Shown: positions 1 through 8,062 of the stretch, one piece after another
Numbering within the stretch: position 1 is the first letter of the stretch
Layout of the letters: every line of letters begins with the position of its first letter
From: Sva-07 sp963716235
GTDB taxonomy: Bacteria; Actinomycetota; Acidimicrobiia; Acidimicrobiales; Ilumatobacteraceae
DNA: 64,000 nt
Reading direction: 5' to 3'
Assembly (NCBI GenBank): GCA_963716235.1
Contig: CAVQTE010000023.1
Coordinates: 36,736 to 100,735, forward strand
The notes under the pieces: generated by a model
The model's input: the letters and a program-made list of their open reading frames with translations, nothing else
Told to the model about the DNA's origin: nothing
The model's database searches: none
Made by a program: the position numbers and the translations under genes

Positions 1-926
1 GGATGCGTCTCCCAGGTCGGTGATCGCGTCTCCCATTCGTTCGGACCGCGGCAGCCGTAGTGGAACGTGAAGTCGGCGAAGGCATCGAGGAACGCCTTCG
101 CGTCCGGGCTGTCGCTCGCGACCAGCCGATCGAACAGCCCCGCGTACCCCTCGTCGAACAACGCGTCGAGGTCGGGCGAGGCGGCGGCAATCCGGCCGAG
201 ATCCCACATCGCCATGGCCGGTGCCGCCGACTCGACGTCACCGAGACCCGCAATCAGCTTCAGCGTGTCGGTCGGACGTCCGACCGCCGCGCACACCTTG
301 GAGATGATGCCCATCGGCAACGTGGCGAGGAAGGTGATGAAGATGTGCTCGGTGAAGAGCATCTCGAAGTACTCGTCGGCGAGAGCGAGTGCCGACTCGA
401 CCAGCTCGCGATCCGACATCGCCGTGAGGTCGGGTCGGTTCCGCCGGAGTTCGTTCATCAACTCCTCGTGGCGCTTCACGTCCGGCAGGTCGGGCGTCGT
501 GAGGACCCAGTTGAACGTCGCCCCGATCTTCTCGGTGAGGTCCGGGCGGTCGAACCCCGGCTTCACGACGAACTCGGGGACGCCCGGTGCGTCACCGAAG
601 AACGCGTCATCGATGTCCTGGGCGGTCATGCCCGGCGCGCGGTGGCCGAGCATCCGGAGTGCGCTTGCATTGAGGTAGCAGTAGCCGCCGGTCACCCCGA
701 TGAACACACACTGGTCCTCGGGGAGTTCTCCCCGCTCCATGGCCCCGATGCGGTAGTACGCGTTGCGGAAACCGAGCTCCGACCCACCCAGCCCGCCGGA
801 GTGCTGGAAGTACGAGAACGACAGTGGGGCCACCGGATCGGGGAACACCTCACCGACGTTCGCCCGCGTGTAGAAATTCCACTCCTCGCTCAGATCGGTC
901 TCGACCAACCACCTGTCCACCATCAT
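1..926 (-). CDS. PEP-utilising enzyme family protein (partial)
   Basis: The reverse strand is open from an ATG at 926 to the window edge, so the 3' part is missing. The N-terminus reads NVGEVFPDPVAPLSF about 20 residues in, and later HYGCRGPNEWETRSPTW. Both resemble the middle region of PEP-synthase/rifampicin-phosphotransferase-type proteins, downstream of the ATP-grasp domain and upstream of the swivelling phosphohistidine domain. No ATP-grasp domain precedes it, so this would be a stand-alone variant of the type that works with a separately encoded ATP-binding partner, or one whose role has diverged. Two ATGs are adjacent (926 and 923). Family assignment rests on motif recall; the substrate is unknown. 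Confidence 0.6.
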   Translation of the reverse strand, partial: MMVDRWLVETDLSEEWNFYTRANVGEVFPDPVAPLSFSYFQHSGGLGGSELGFRNAYYRIGAMERGELPEDQCVFIGVTGGYCYLNASALRMLGHRAPGMTAQDIDDAFFGDAPGVPEFVVKPGFDRPDLTEKIGATFNWVLTTPDLPDVKRHEELMNELRRNRPDLTAMSDRELVESALALADEYFEMLFTEHIFITFLATLPMGIISKVCAAVGRPTDTLKLIAGLGDVESAAPAMAMWDLGRIAAASPDLDALFDEGYAGLFDRLVASDSPDAKAFLDAFADFTFHYGCRGPNEWETRSPTWETH

Positions 927-970
927 GAACCCCCCAGTTCATCTCGACGTGCCGTGCGACAGTACTGCAA

Positions 971-999
971 TGAGACGTGGGGTCAGACTCCGCGTCTCA
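971..999. terminator. GTCAGAC-centred hairpin
   Basis: Inverted repeat TGAGACG ... CGTCTCA with GGGGTCAGACTCC at its centre. It overlaps the stop codon of the reverse-strand PHP gene (997-999) and lies just before the next reverse gene. It belongs to the palindrome family with a GTCTGAC/GTCAGAC core seen at several other gene ends in the window. No T-tract follows, so terminator function is inferred from position and fold. Confidence 0.5.
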
Positions 1000-2007
1000 A
1001 CTGGTCCAGGCGAGGAGGTCGTCGACGGTCATCGTGTTGATGACCTTGTCGATGGGGACGCCACGCTCGGCGGCGCGATCACAACCGAGCGCCTGCCACT
1101 CGAGTTGGCCGGTGGCGTGCGCATCGGTGTCGATCGAGAACCAGCAGCCGAATTCGATCGCCACGTCGAGCAGTTCGCGGGGCGGATCGAGACGCTCCGG
1201 GCGGCAGTTGATCTCGACCGCCGTGTTGAACTGCGCACACGCCGCGAAGACGTAATCGGCGTCGAACTCCGACGGCGGGCGTTTGCCGATCATCCGACCG
1301 GTGCAGTGGCCGAGGATGTCGACGTGCGGTGACGCGACCGCCATCAGCATCCGCTCGGTCATGCGCTGGCGCTCCATCCGCAGCTTCGAATGGACACTCG
1401 CGACCACCACATCGAGACGCTCCAGCATGTGGTCGGCGAGGTCGAGCGATCCGTCCTCGAGGATGTCGACCTCCATGCCGGCGAGGATCCGGAAATCGTG
1501 ACCGGCCGCCGCGATGTCGGCGTTGATCACCGCGATCTGGTCGAGCTGTTCGGTGAGACGATCCTCGTTCAATCCGTGCGCGATCGTGAGACGGGCCGAG
1601 TGATCGGTCTGCACCATGTACTGATGGCCGATGGCGATCGCCGTTGCCGCCATCTCCTCGATCGGCGCGCCGCCGTCGCTCCAGGTGGAGTGGAGGTGGC
1701 AGTCGCCCTTCAAGGCGCTGCGGTACACCTGCCCCTCGGGGGTGATCGGCACCTGCGACTCCGCCTCGATCCTCACGAGGTAGGCGGGCTCGCGGCCGGC
1801 GAGCGCATCGGCGATCACGGCGGCGGTCGACGAGCCGATCCCGTCGAGATCGGTCAGTGTGCCGGCGGCAGCTCGTTCGGCGAGTTCGTCGGGCGAGGTG
1901 GTGCGCACCACGTCGAGCGCACGGACGAAGGCCTTGGACTTGAAGCCGCTCTCGTGTGCCCGGTCGAGGCAATGGATGACCCGCAGGATGGCCTGCTCGG
2001 GCGTCAT
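997..2007 (-). CDS. Helix-hairpin-helix/PHP domain hydrolase (PolX-type PHP module)
   Basis: This is a metal-dependent phosphoesterase-type protein of 336 residues. A helix-hairpin-helix DNA-contact segment (LDGIGSSTAAVIADAL, around residues 52-67) is followed by a complete PHP domain whose metal-ligand motifs are visible in order: HLHSTWSDG, TDHS, GMEVDIL, SVHS, DILGHCTGR, EINCRP and DTDAHA. The arrangement matches the C-terminal PHP module of family X DNA polymerases without the nucleotidyltransferase core, as found in stand-alone actinobacterial PHP proteins. Start 2007 is preferred because GGGAGG lies a few bases upstream; the longer start at 2034 has no such site. A DNA repair/nuclease role is inferred; histidinol phosphatase is the main alternative. 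Confidence 0.85.
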   Translation of the reverse strand: MTPEQAILRVIHCLDRAHESGFKSKAFVRALDVVRTTSPDELAERAAAGTLTDLDGIGSSTAAVIADALAGREPAYLVRIEAESQVPITPEGQVYRSALKGDCHLHSTWSDGGAPIEEMAATAIAIGHQYMVQTDHSARLTIAHGLNEDRLTEQLDQIAVINADIAAAGHDFRILAGMEVDILEDGSLDLADHMLERLDVVVASVHSKLRMERQRMTERMLMAVASPHVDILGHCTGRMIGKRPPSEFDADYVFAACAQFNTAVEINCRPERLDPPRELLDVAIEFGCWFSIDTDAHATGQLEWQALGCDRAAERGVPIDKVINTMTVDDLLAWTS

Positions 2008-2069
2008 CTCCCTCCCTGCGTGGGGCACCGTCATCGCGCCGATGGTACCCGCCAGTAGCGTCGGCCCGG

Positions 2070-3074
2070 ATGAGAACGCCCGGTGCGATTGCGGTCCTCG
2101 GCGTACTCGGAGCGGTGTTGGCGTTCAGCGCTTGCTCGAGCGACGGCGACACCGAACCGGGCACTGGCTCGGCCGGCACCCTGCTCGCACTTCCGGACAG
2201 TCAGCCGGGCGACGTCATCGCACTGCGGGCAGGCGACGACGGCACGACTGTCGAGTGGATCGATCGCCGCGCCGGCACCATCCGGGCCGTTTCCGTTTCC
2301 GTCTCCGATGTCGGGGCGGGCTCCGAGCCGCTCTCCGTCGACGACATCGAGACACTGGCAGCGATCGAGGTCGGCATCGAAGGCGAACAGCGAGGGCTGC
2401 TCGGCCACACGCGAATCGACGGCGTGCGCTACGCCGCCTGGACCGATCCCGGCACGTTCGACCTGATCGTCGGCGAGGTCGGCCCGACCGGGGTCGAGCG
2501 CATCGTGTGGGACGGCGGTGGCACCGCCGGCGGGGCGGTCGGCGGGCACCTCGAAGCGAGCGCCGACGGGCAGCTGATCCTCGGGATCGGCCAGCTCGCC
2601 GACTGGGCGAAGGCGAACGGCAGCGGCGCAATGGTGCAACTCGACCCGGCCGGCCCCTCGGACCAGGAGCCCGTGATCCTCAGCGATGGGTACACGAACC
2701 CGTTCGCCTTCGCAGTGATCGACGGCGAGTTGTGGGTCGCCGACAACGCCGTCGGTGACGACGTCGAGCGCATCGGTCGCGGCGACCTGGCCGACCGCGA
2801 CGACCTCGCCACCACTGGCCGGGATCCCCGCGCCCCATCCGCCGTCATCGTCCTCCCCGACGACACGTTCGACGCCCGACGGTTGGGCGTCTGCGGCTTC
2901 CTCGACGCCCAACTCCTCGCCTGGACGCCGGACGCGGAGGCCGATCCGGCCGGCTCCGCCGACGAGTCGGGCTACGGCGACACGCTCGGACCCTGCCTCA
3001 CCGGCGCGACCGTGCTCGCCGACGGCACCATCGTCACCGCCACCGCCGACGGCCTCCTCATCGTCGCAACCTGA
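2070..3074 (+). CDS. Secreted lipoprotein of unknown function
   Basis: 334 residues. The N-terminus is a lipoprotein signal peptide (RTPGAIAVLGVLGAVLAFSAC, lipobox around FSAC, lipidated Cys near residue 22) followed by an Asp/Gly-rich linker. The body is acidic with repeated short strand-turn segments (ADGQLILGIGQLADWA, DGYTNPFAFAVIDGELWVADN, GATVLADGTIVTATADGLLIV) suggesting a beta-propeller-like fold, similar in feel to quinoprotein/sorbosone-dehydrogenase-type sensors, though no family signature is complete. It is transcribed divergently from the PHP gene across only a few dozen bases. Two palindromes follow it. Extracytoplasmic location is well supported; function is not. Confidence 0.75.
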   Translation: MRTPGAIAVLGVLGAVLAFSACSSDGDTEPGTGSAGTLLALPDSQPGDVIALRAGDDGTTVEWIDRRAGTIRAVSVSVSDVGAGSEPLSVDDIETLAAIEVGIEGEQRGLLGHTRIDGVRYAAWTDPGTFDLIVGEVGPTGVERIVWDGGGTAGGAVGGHLEASADGQLILGIGQLADWAKANGSGAMVQLDPAGPSDQEPVILSDGYTNPFAFAVIDGELWVADNAVGDDVERIGRGDLADRDDLATTGRDPRAPSAVIVLPDDTFDARRLGVCGFLDAQLLAWTPDAEADPAGSADESGYGDTLGPCLTGATVLADGTIVTATADGLLIVAT

Positions 3075-3088
3075 CCGCCCGCCCCGCC

Positions 3089-3137
3089 GTTCTGTGCGGA
3101 ACACATCTCAGCACCTGCGACGGATTCCGCACAGAAC
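3089..3137. repeat. 47-bp palindromic element, copy A
   Basis: Perfect arms GTTCTGTGCGGAA and TTCCGCACAGAAC around a spacer of about 23 nt, in the 357-bp gap between the lipoprotein gene and ychF. A second element of the same length and plan lies 230 bp downstream. The spacers differ, so the arms are what is conserved. It could act as a terminator for the lipoprotein gene or be a REP-like repeat. Confidence 0.6.
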
Positions 3138-3318
3138 CGAGTTTCGGGGTGGAGGAAACGCCCGCGCGTTCCGATCCGTCCGCACATCGCCCACTGGCGT
3201 GCCTGAGGCTTTCCGACCTCGACGACCGGGCGATCCACGAGGGCGACCTCCACCAACTCCACCCCTTTGGTGGCCAACGGCGTCCACCCCGCCGGACCCA
3301 CTTGGACTCCGAGTGCGG

Positions 3319-3365
3319 TTCTCTGCGGAATGAGTTGCAGCCCTCGAGATGCATTCCGCAGAGAA
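3319..3365. repeat. 47-bp palindromic element, copy B
   Basis: Perfect 14-nt arms (TTCTCTGCGGAATG and CATTCCGCAGAGAA) around a 19-nt spacer. Compared with copy A the arm changes from TTCTGTGCGGAA to TTCTCTGCGGAA, and the same change is made in the opposite arm, so pairing is kept. The rest of the gap (3138-3318 and 3366-3431) holds nothing I recognise. This copy ends about 65 bp before the ychF start. Confidence 0.6.
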
Positions 3366-3431
3366 TCGCGGGGGACGGCGCCCTGGTGGCGGACCGGGTC
3401 CCTCAGCAGGCTGGGTAGCCTGCGACGTCTC

Positions 3432-4520
3432 ATGGAACGTTTCGGTCTGGTCGGCCTCCCCAACGCGGGCAAGAGCTCGCTGTACAACGCGCTCACCGGC
3501 GGTGGTGCGCTCGCCGCCCCGTACCCGTTCGCCACGAAGGACCCGAACATCGGCGTGGCCAAGGTGCCCGACGATCGCCTCGACCAGCTCGCCGCCATGT
3601 CGAAGTCGAAGCAGACCATCCATGCTGCGGTCGAGGTCGTCGACATCGGCGGGCTCGTCGAAGGCGCCAGCAAGGGTGAGGGTCTCGGCAACAAGTTCCT
3701 CGCCAACATCCGGGAAGTCGACGCCATCGTGTTCGTGCTGCGGGCGTTCGTCAACGACGACATCACCGGCCCGTCCGACCCGATCGAGCACCTGCGGGTG
3801 GTCGAGATCGAACTCGCCCTCGCCGACCTCGAGACCGTCGAGAAGCGTCTCCACCAGACCCAGCGCGCCGCCAAGCTCGACCGGTCGATGGCAGAGGAAG
3901 CCGCCAACCTCCAGATCGCCTACGACGCGCTGTCCGAGGGGCTGCCGCTCTACCGGGCCGGCCTGAAGGACGACGTGCGAGACGCACTCGCCCCGTACTT
4001 CCTGCTCACCAACCGACGCGTGCTCGTCGTCGTGAACGTGGGCGAGGACGACATCGAGTCGATCCCCGAGAAGGAGGCGCTCGTCGCCGCCGAGTTCAAC
4101 AATGCGGGCGACAACGTCGAGGTCATCGGGATGTGCGTCCAGATGGAGGCCGAGGCGGCCGCCATCGAGGATCCGGTCGAGCGCGCCGAGATCCTCGAGG
4201 GATTCGGTCTGGGTGAGGGGGCGCTGTTCCGGATGGTCCGCAGCGCCTACCACCTGCTCGGGTTGCGGACGTACTTCACCACCGGCGAGAAGGAATCCCG
4301 GGCGTGGACCTTCTACCAGGGCTCGACCGCACCGGTGTGCGCCGGTCGCATCCACACCGACTTCCAGCGCGGATTCATCAAGGCCGAGGTGATCCAGTGG
4401 GACGAACTGCTCCCGCTCGGGTCGTGGAATGCCGCCAAGGACGTCGGCAAGATGCGTGTCGAAGGCAAGGACTACGTCGCGCAGGACGGCGACGTCATGG
4501 AGTTCCGCTTCAACGTCTGA
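3432..4520 (+). CDS. ychF: Redox-regulated ATPase YchF (Obg-family)
   Basis: 362 residues, the usual length. The G1 P-loop GLPNAGKSS starts at residue 8, followed by switch and G3 segments (VVDIGGLVEGASKGEGLG). NVGE occurs where GTPases carry NKxD; this N-x-x-E change is what makes YchF prefer ATP. A coiled-coil stretch and a C-terminal TGS domain (FTTGEKESRAWTFYQG ... GDVMEFRFNV) follow. YchF binds ribosomes and acts in translation and oxidative-stress responses. ATG 3432 is the conserved family start (MERFGLVGLPN). The stop codon lies in the arm of a palindrome. Confidence 0.97.
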   Translation: MERFGLVGLPNAGKSSLYNALTGGGALAAPYPFATKDPNIGVAKVPDDRLDQLAAMSKSKQTIHAAVEVVDIGGLVEGASKGEGLGNKFLANIREVDAIVFVLRAFVNDDITGPSDPIEHLRVVEIELALADLETVEKRLHQTQRAAKLDRSMAEEAANLQIAYDALSEGLPLYRAGLKDDVRDALAPYFLLTNRRVLVVVNVGEDDIESIPEKEALVAAEFNNAGDNVEVIGMCVQMEAEAAAIEDPVERAEILEGFGLGEGALFRMVRSAYHLLGLRTYFTTGEKESRAWTFYQGSTAPVCAGRIHTDFQRGFIKAEVIQWDELLPLGSWNAAKDVGKMRVEGKDYVAQDGDVMEFRFNV

Positions 4521-4551
4521 TCGCGATTGGGGTCTGACCCCAATCGCGATC
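4519..4551. terminator. Convergent-gene palindrome, GTCTGAC core
   Basis: Perfect 33-nt palindrome, arms GATCGCGATTGGGGTC and its complement around a single central T, giving a strong hairpin with a TCTGA loop. It sits between the convergent ychF and the TPP-enzyme gene and includes part of the ychF stop codon. Same core as the elements at 15080, 49053 and 55106. Confidence 0.75.
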
Positions 4552-4563
4552 GCGGCGCGGGTT

Positions 4564-6120
4564 CTACAGCACGGCTTCGATGAGGCGGGGACCCTGCTGG
4601 GACATCGCCGAGGCGAAGGCGTCGCGGAAGGCGTCGATCGAGTCGACCCGCACCGCCTCGACGCCCATGCCGGTCGCGAGCGCCACCCAGTCGAGATCCG
4701 GGTTGCCGAGATCGAGCATCGACAGCGCCTTCGGGCCACTGTCGGCGCCGACCCGCTGGAGCTCGATGTTCAGGATCCCGTAGGAGCGGTTGGCGAAGAT
4801 CACCGTGGTCACGTCGAGGTGCTCACGCGCCATCGTCCACAACGCCTGCACCGTGTACATCGCCCCCCCGTCGCCGTGGAGGCACACCACCTTGCGGTCG
4901 GGACACGCCACTGAGGCACCTCCCGCCAGCGGCAGACCCTGGCCGATCGCTCCCCCGGTCAACGACAGCACGTCGTGCGGCGCGGCCGTCGCCAGCGCCA
5001 GCGCCGGGCCGAGACCGGACGTCGCCGACTCGTCCGACACGATCGCCCCCTCCGGCAGCAGTCGCGCGATGACCTGGCCGATGGTGAACTGGTCGAACCG
5101 GCCGGTCGGATGGTCGGGCAACGAGAGCGGTGCGACCGCGACACCGCCAGTCGGCGCACCGAGCGTGTCGGCGACCTCGGCGAGCGCTTCCACCCCGTCT
5201 TCGTGCGGATGGGAGAGATACAGGATCGTTGCGCCGTCGGGTGAACACCAGCTCGGCTTGCCGGGGTACGCGAAGAAGGCGACAGGTGGTGTCGAGCCGA
5301 CGAGCACCAGCTGCTCGAACGGCGCGAGCGTCTCCACCAGCTGTTCCGCGAAGTACGGCAGCCGCTCGATCACGACCCGTCCCGCGCCACGCTCGAGCCG
5401 CGGCGCGAAGGTGTCGCAGAACAGCCGGGCACCGCTCGCCGCGGCGATGCGACCCGCCGCGGCCGGACCCTCACCGCGCAGCGACGCGCCACGGAGCAGG
5501 ATCGCCGTCGGCTTGCCGTTGCACAGCGCCGCTACCGTCGCGGCGACCGCGGCAGCGGAGACTGAAGACGGCGGCGCCACGGGCAGTCGATCGGCGGGCG
5601 GCCCGGCGTCGAGCCAGGCGACGTCCGCGGGCACGATCAGCGTGGCGATCTGGCCGGGCGCCCGGCGGGCGGCCCGCACGGCACGCGCGCCGTCGGCGGC
5701 GACCGAACCGGCACTGGTCGACGAGTGCAACCACCCCGACACGGGACGGGCGAACCCGACGATGTCCGACGTGAGCGGCGCGTCGTACTGCGCGTGATAC
5801 GTGGCGTGATCACCGACGATGTTCACGATCGGCGACGCCGCACGGCGGGCGTTGTGCAGGTTGGCGAGCCCGTTGGCGAGGCCAGGCCCGAGGTGCAACA
5901 GCGTCGCCGCCGGGCGTTCCGCCATGCGGGCGTAACCGTCGGCCATCGCGGTCACCACGCCTTCGAACAGCCCGAGCACCGGCCGCATCCCGTCGACCCG
6001 GTCGACCGCCGACACGAAGTGCATCTCCGAGGTGCCCGGGTTGGCGAAGCACACCTCGACCCCGCTCGCAACGAGCGTCCGCAGCAGACTCTCCGCTCCG
6101 TTCATCACTGGTTCGCTCAT
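4564..6120 (-). CDS. Acetolactate synthase-like thiamine diphosphate enzyme
   Basis: 518 residues in the three-domain TPP-enzyme layout. The N-terminal PYR domain has CFANPGTSEMHF and the activating glutamate in LGLFEGVVTAMADGYARM. The C-terminal PP domain has GDGGAMYTVQALWTMAREH and ends its Mg/TPP motif with FANRSYGIL. Length and N-terminus match the 'acetolactate synthase large subunit-like' proteins related to benzoylformate decarboxylase (MdlC) rather than IlvB: no regulatory-subunit gene is near and the chain is shorter. Likely a 2-keto acid decarboxylase or carboligase; substrate unknown. It lies downstream of an SDR remnant and of one arm of the conserved divergent operator at 6462-6504. 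Confidence 0.85.
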   Translation of the reverse strand: MSEPVMNGAESLLRTLVASGVEVCFANPGTSEMHFVSAVDRVDGMRPVLGLFEGVVTAMADGYARMAERPAATLLHLGPGLANGLANLHNARRAASPIVNIVGDHATYHAQYDAPLTSDIVGFARPVSGWLHSSTSAGSVAADGARAVRAARRAPGQIATLIVPADVAWLDAGPPADRLPVAPPSSVSAAAVAATVAALCNGKPTAILLRGASLRGEGPAAAGRIAAASGARLFCDTFAPRLERGAGRVVIERLPYFAEQLVETLAPFEQLVLVGSTPPVAFFAYPGKPSWCSPDGATILYLSHPHEDGVEALAEVADTLGAPTGGVAVAPLSLPDHPTGRFDQFTIGQVIARLLPEGAIVSDESATSGLGPALALATAAPHDVLSLTGGAIGQGLPLAGGASVACPDRKVVCLHGDGGAMYTVQALWTMAREHLDVTTVIFANRSYGILNIELQRVGADSGPKALSMLDLGNPDLDWVALATGMGVEAVRVDSIDAFRDAFASAMSQQGPRLIEAVL

Positions 6121-6135
6121 CTCATTCCCTCTCCT

Positions 6136-6360
6136 TCACAGATGTCTGCCGCCGTCAACGGCGATCGTGACCCCGGTGGTCATCGTCAGACATCTCGCCG
6201 CGACGAGTATCGCGGACGCGGTCTCCGCGGCCGTTGCCAGGCGATCGAGCGGCGTCGCTGCGACCGTGCAATCGAGGAACGACGCGTCGCGACCCGGCAC
6301 GAAGTCGTTCGCCAACGCACTCGGCGCGATGTTGACGAAATGGATCGGCGGGCGGGTTCG
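6136..6360 (-). pseudogene. SDR family dehydrogenase remnant (C-terminal fragment)
   Basis: An open stretch of 75 codons ends in FVNIAPSALANDF, TPLDRLATAAETASAI and MTTGVTIAVDGGRHL. These are the last strand/helix and the conserved C-terminal MTTG...DGG tail of classical short-chain dehydrogenases. The Rossmann nucleotide motif and the Ser-Tyr-Lys part are absent: an in-frame TGA lies at 6361-6363 and no matching coding sequence is found upstream. It sits 15 bp before the TPP-enzyme start, in the position of a former first operon gene. Unlike the indel-broken genes elsewhere, the missing part cannot be recovered in another frame, so this looks like a real deletion remnant. Confidence 0.7.
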
Positions 6361-6461
6361 TCACTGGTGACGGACTCCCTCATCGGCGCTCTGGATGTAC
6401 CCGTGGAGGAACTTGTTTCCGAACGGCACGTGCGCAATCCGGTGAAGGGGTCACGGGCCCG

Positions 6462-6504
6462 ACCGTACCACGAACCCGAATCCTTATCGGGTTTCGACTA
6501 CAGT
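6462..6504. promoter_or_regulatory. Divergent operator/promoter, CCCGA-N7-TCGGG
   Basis: The palindrome AACCCGA-N7-TCGGGTT (6473-6493) is flanked on both sides, after exactly 7 nt, by a -10-like hexamer: TACAGT (6499-6504) towards the aminopeptidase and, on the reverse strand, TACGGT (6467-6462) towards the TPP-enzyme gene. The same arrangement with the same spacings recurs at 12550-12581 ahead of the proline iminopeptidase gene. The reverse-strand reading GATTCGGG-NN-CGTGGTAC-N-GTCG is shared between the two sites. A reverse-strand mini-ORF of 22 codons (6429-6361) follows; nothing suggests it is a known gene. Confidence 0.6.
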
Positions 6505-6534
6505 CCTCGGCGTGACGAAACCGGAGACCATCTG

Positions 6535-8031
6535 ATGCCCCGACTCACCGTTCACTGCGACGAGCACGCCCCCGATGGAGCCGTGCTCGCCCGTGGGGTC
6601 TTCCGCGACGACCTCGATGCCGAGGCCACCGACGACACGACCCGGGCCCACTTCGCGCTGGTCGGCTTCGAGGCGAAGAACGCCCAGATCCACGTGTCCT
6701 CGACCGGCGGCCGGGTCGAGGTGCTCGTCGGGCTCGGCGACCGCGACCGTGTCGACGCCACCTCGGTGCGACACGCCATCGCCGCGCTGGTGCGCGCCTG
6801 TGGGCGCACCGAGACGCTGGCCGTCGCACTGCCGGCCGACCTCGGCGACACGCTGCCCGCCGACGTCGCCGCCGGCGCCATCACGACATCGGCGCTGTCG
6901 GTGCGGTACCGCTTCGATGCGCACCGCTCGAAGCCGAACACCGACGGTCCCGCCGAACTCGTCATCCTGCTCCCCGTCGAGTCATCGGCGGACGATTCAT
7001 CGACGACCAGAACGGCGGTCGAGGCGGCGATCGAACGGGCGACCGTCATCGCCCGCGGCGTCGACCTGGCCCGCGACCTCGTGAACGAGCCCGGAGGCAC
7101 GCTCACCCCCACCGAGTTCGGGCGGCGCTGCGAGGAACTCGCCGGCCCCCGGCTGCACGTGATCGTCCACGACCTCGCGGCGATCCGCGAACTCGGGATG
7201 GGCGGACTGCTCGGTGTCAACAGTGGCAGCGATGAGCCGGCGGCGTTCGTCGAACTCCACTACACCCCCGTACGCCCTTCGACGGCGGCGCCCACGGATC
7301 GACCGAGGCTCGCCCTGATCGGCAAGGGCATCACGTTCGACAGCGGTGGCATCAACCTCAAGACGAAGCCCAGCGCGCTCCTCGCGATGAAGAACGACAT
7401 GGGCGGCGCCGCTGCGATCGTGGGCGCCCTGTCGGTGTTCGCCGACCTCGACGTTCCGACCCCCGTCTCGGCGTACATCCCGCTCACCGACAACATGGGC
7501 GGCGGCGGCGCCTACCGGCCAGGTGACGTGCTGACCATGTACAACGGCACGACCGTGGAGGTCGTCGACACCGACGCCGAGGGACGCATCGTCCTCGGCG
7601 ACGCGCTCGCCTACTCCACCGCTCACGCTGACGCTGCCGCTGTGCTCAGCGTGGCCACCCTGACCGGCACACAGATCCATGCGACGGGCACGGACATCGC
7701 CGCGCTCATCGGGCGCGACCAGTCGGTGATCGACCAGGTGATGGCCGCGTCCGCGCGCTGCAACGACCGCGTCTGGCAGCTCCCGCGGGTCGCCGAGTAC
7801 GGCCCCCTGCTGAAGTCGGGCATCGCCGACATGACCAACCGCAGCGAAGCGCCGGCCGCCAGCGCGTTCGCCGCGCTCTTCCTCGAGTCGTTCATCGACG
7901 ACACGCCGTGGGCGCACATCGACATGGCCGCTGTCGCCACCCGCGACCGCGACACGCCCGACGGACCTGCGGGCGGGCGCGGCTGGGGCGTCGAGTTGCT
8001 GATCGAACTGGCGAGCAGCTTCGAGAGCTGA
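6535..8031 (+). CDS. pepA: Leucyl aminopeptidase (M17)
   Basis: 498 residues, normal for cytosolic M17 aminopeptidases, which remove N-terminal amino acids from peptides. The N-terminal macro-like domain is divergent. The C-terminal catalytic domain carries LIGKGITFDSGGINLK (Lys and Asp metal ligands), KNDMGGAA, and the family signature as VDTDAEGRIVLGDAL (NTDAEGRL in most members). The carbonate-binding Arg is in DAEGR. ATG 6535 is chosen because the family core begins soon after it and GGAG precedes it; the open frame extends further upstream through non-conserved sequence. It reads away from the conserved operator at 6462-6504, suggesting co-regulation with the iminopeptidase operon on the facing strand. 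Confidence 0.93.
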   Translation: MPRLTVHCDEHAPDGAVLARGVFRDDLDAEATDDTTRAHFALVGFEAKNAQIHVSSTGGRVEVLVGLGDRDRVDATSVRHAIAALVRACGRTETLAVALPADLGDTLPADVAAGAITTSALSVRYRFDAHRSKPNTDGPAELVILLPVESSADDSSTTRTAVEAAIERATVIARGVDLARDLVNEPGGTLTPTEFGRRCEELAGPRLHVIVHDLAAIRELGMGGLLGVNSGSDEPAAFVELHYTPVRPSTAAPTDRPRLALIGKGITFDSGGINLKTKPSALLAMKNDMGGAAAIVGALSVFADLDVPTPVSAYIPLTDNMGGGGAYRPGDVLTMYNGTTVEVVDTDAEGRIVLGDALAYSTAHADAAAVLSVATLTGTQIHATGTDIAALIGRDQSVIDQVMAASARCNDRVWQLPRVAEYGPLLKSGIADMTNRSEAPAASAFAALFLESFIDDTPWAHIDMAAVATRDRDTPDGPAGGRGWGVELLIELASSFES

Positions 8032-8062
8032 CGATCCACACGCCCCGAGGCGACGACGCGCG

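Noticed and set aside
3138..3318. Short reverse-strand coding segment (KGVELVEVALVDRPVVEVG) between the two palindromes
   Set aside because: It reads plausibly for about 40 codons but has no start, no family match and no continuation beyond the palindromes.
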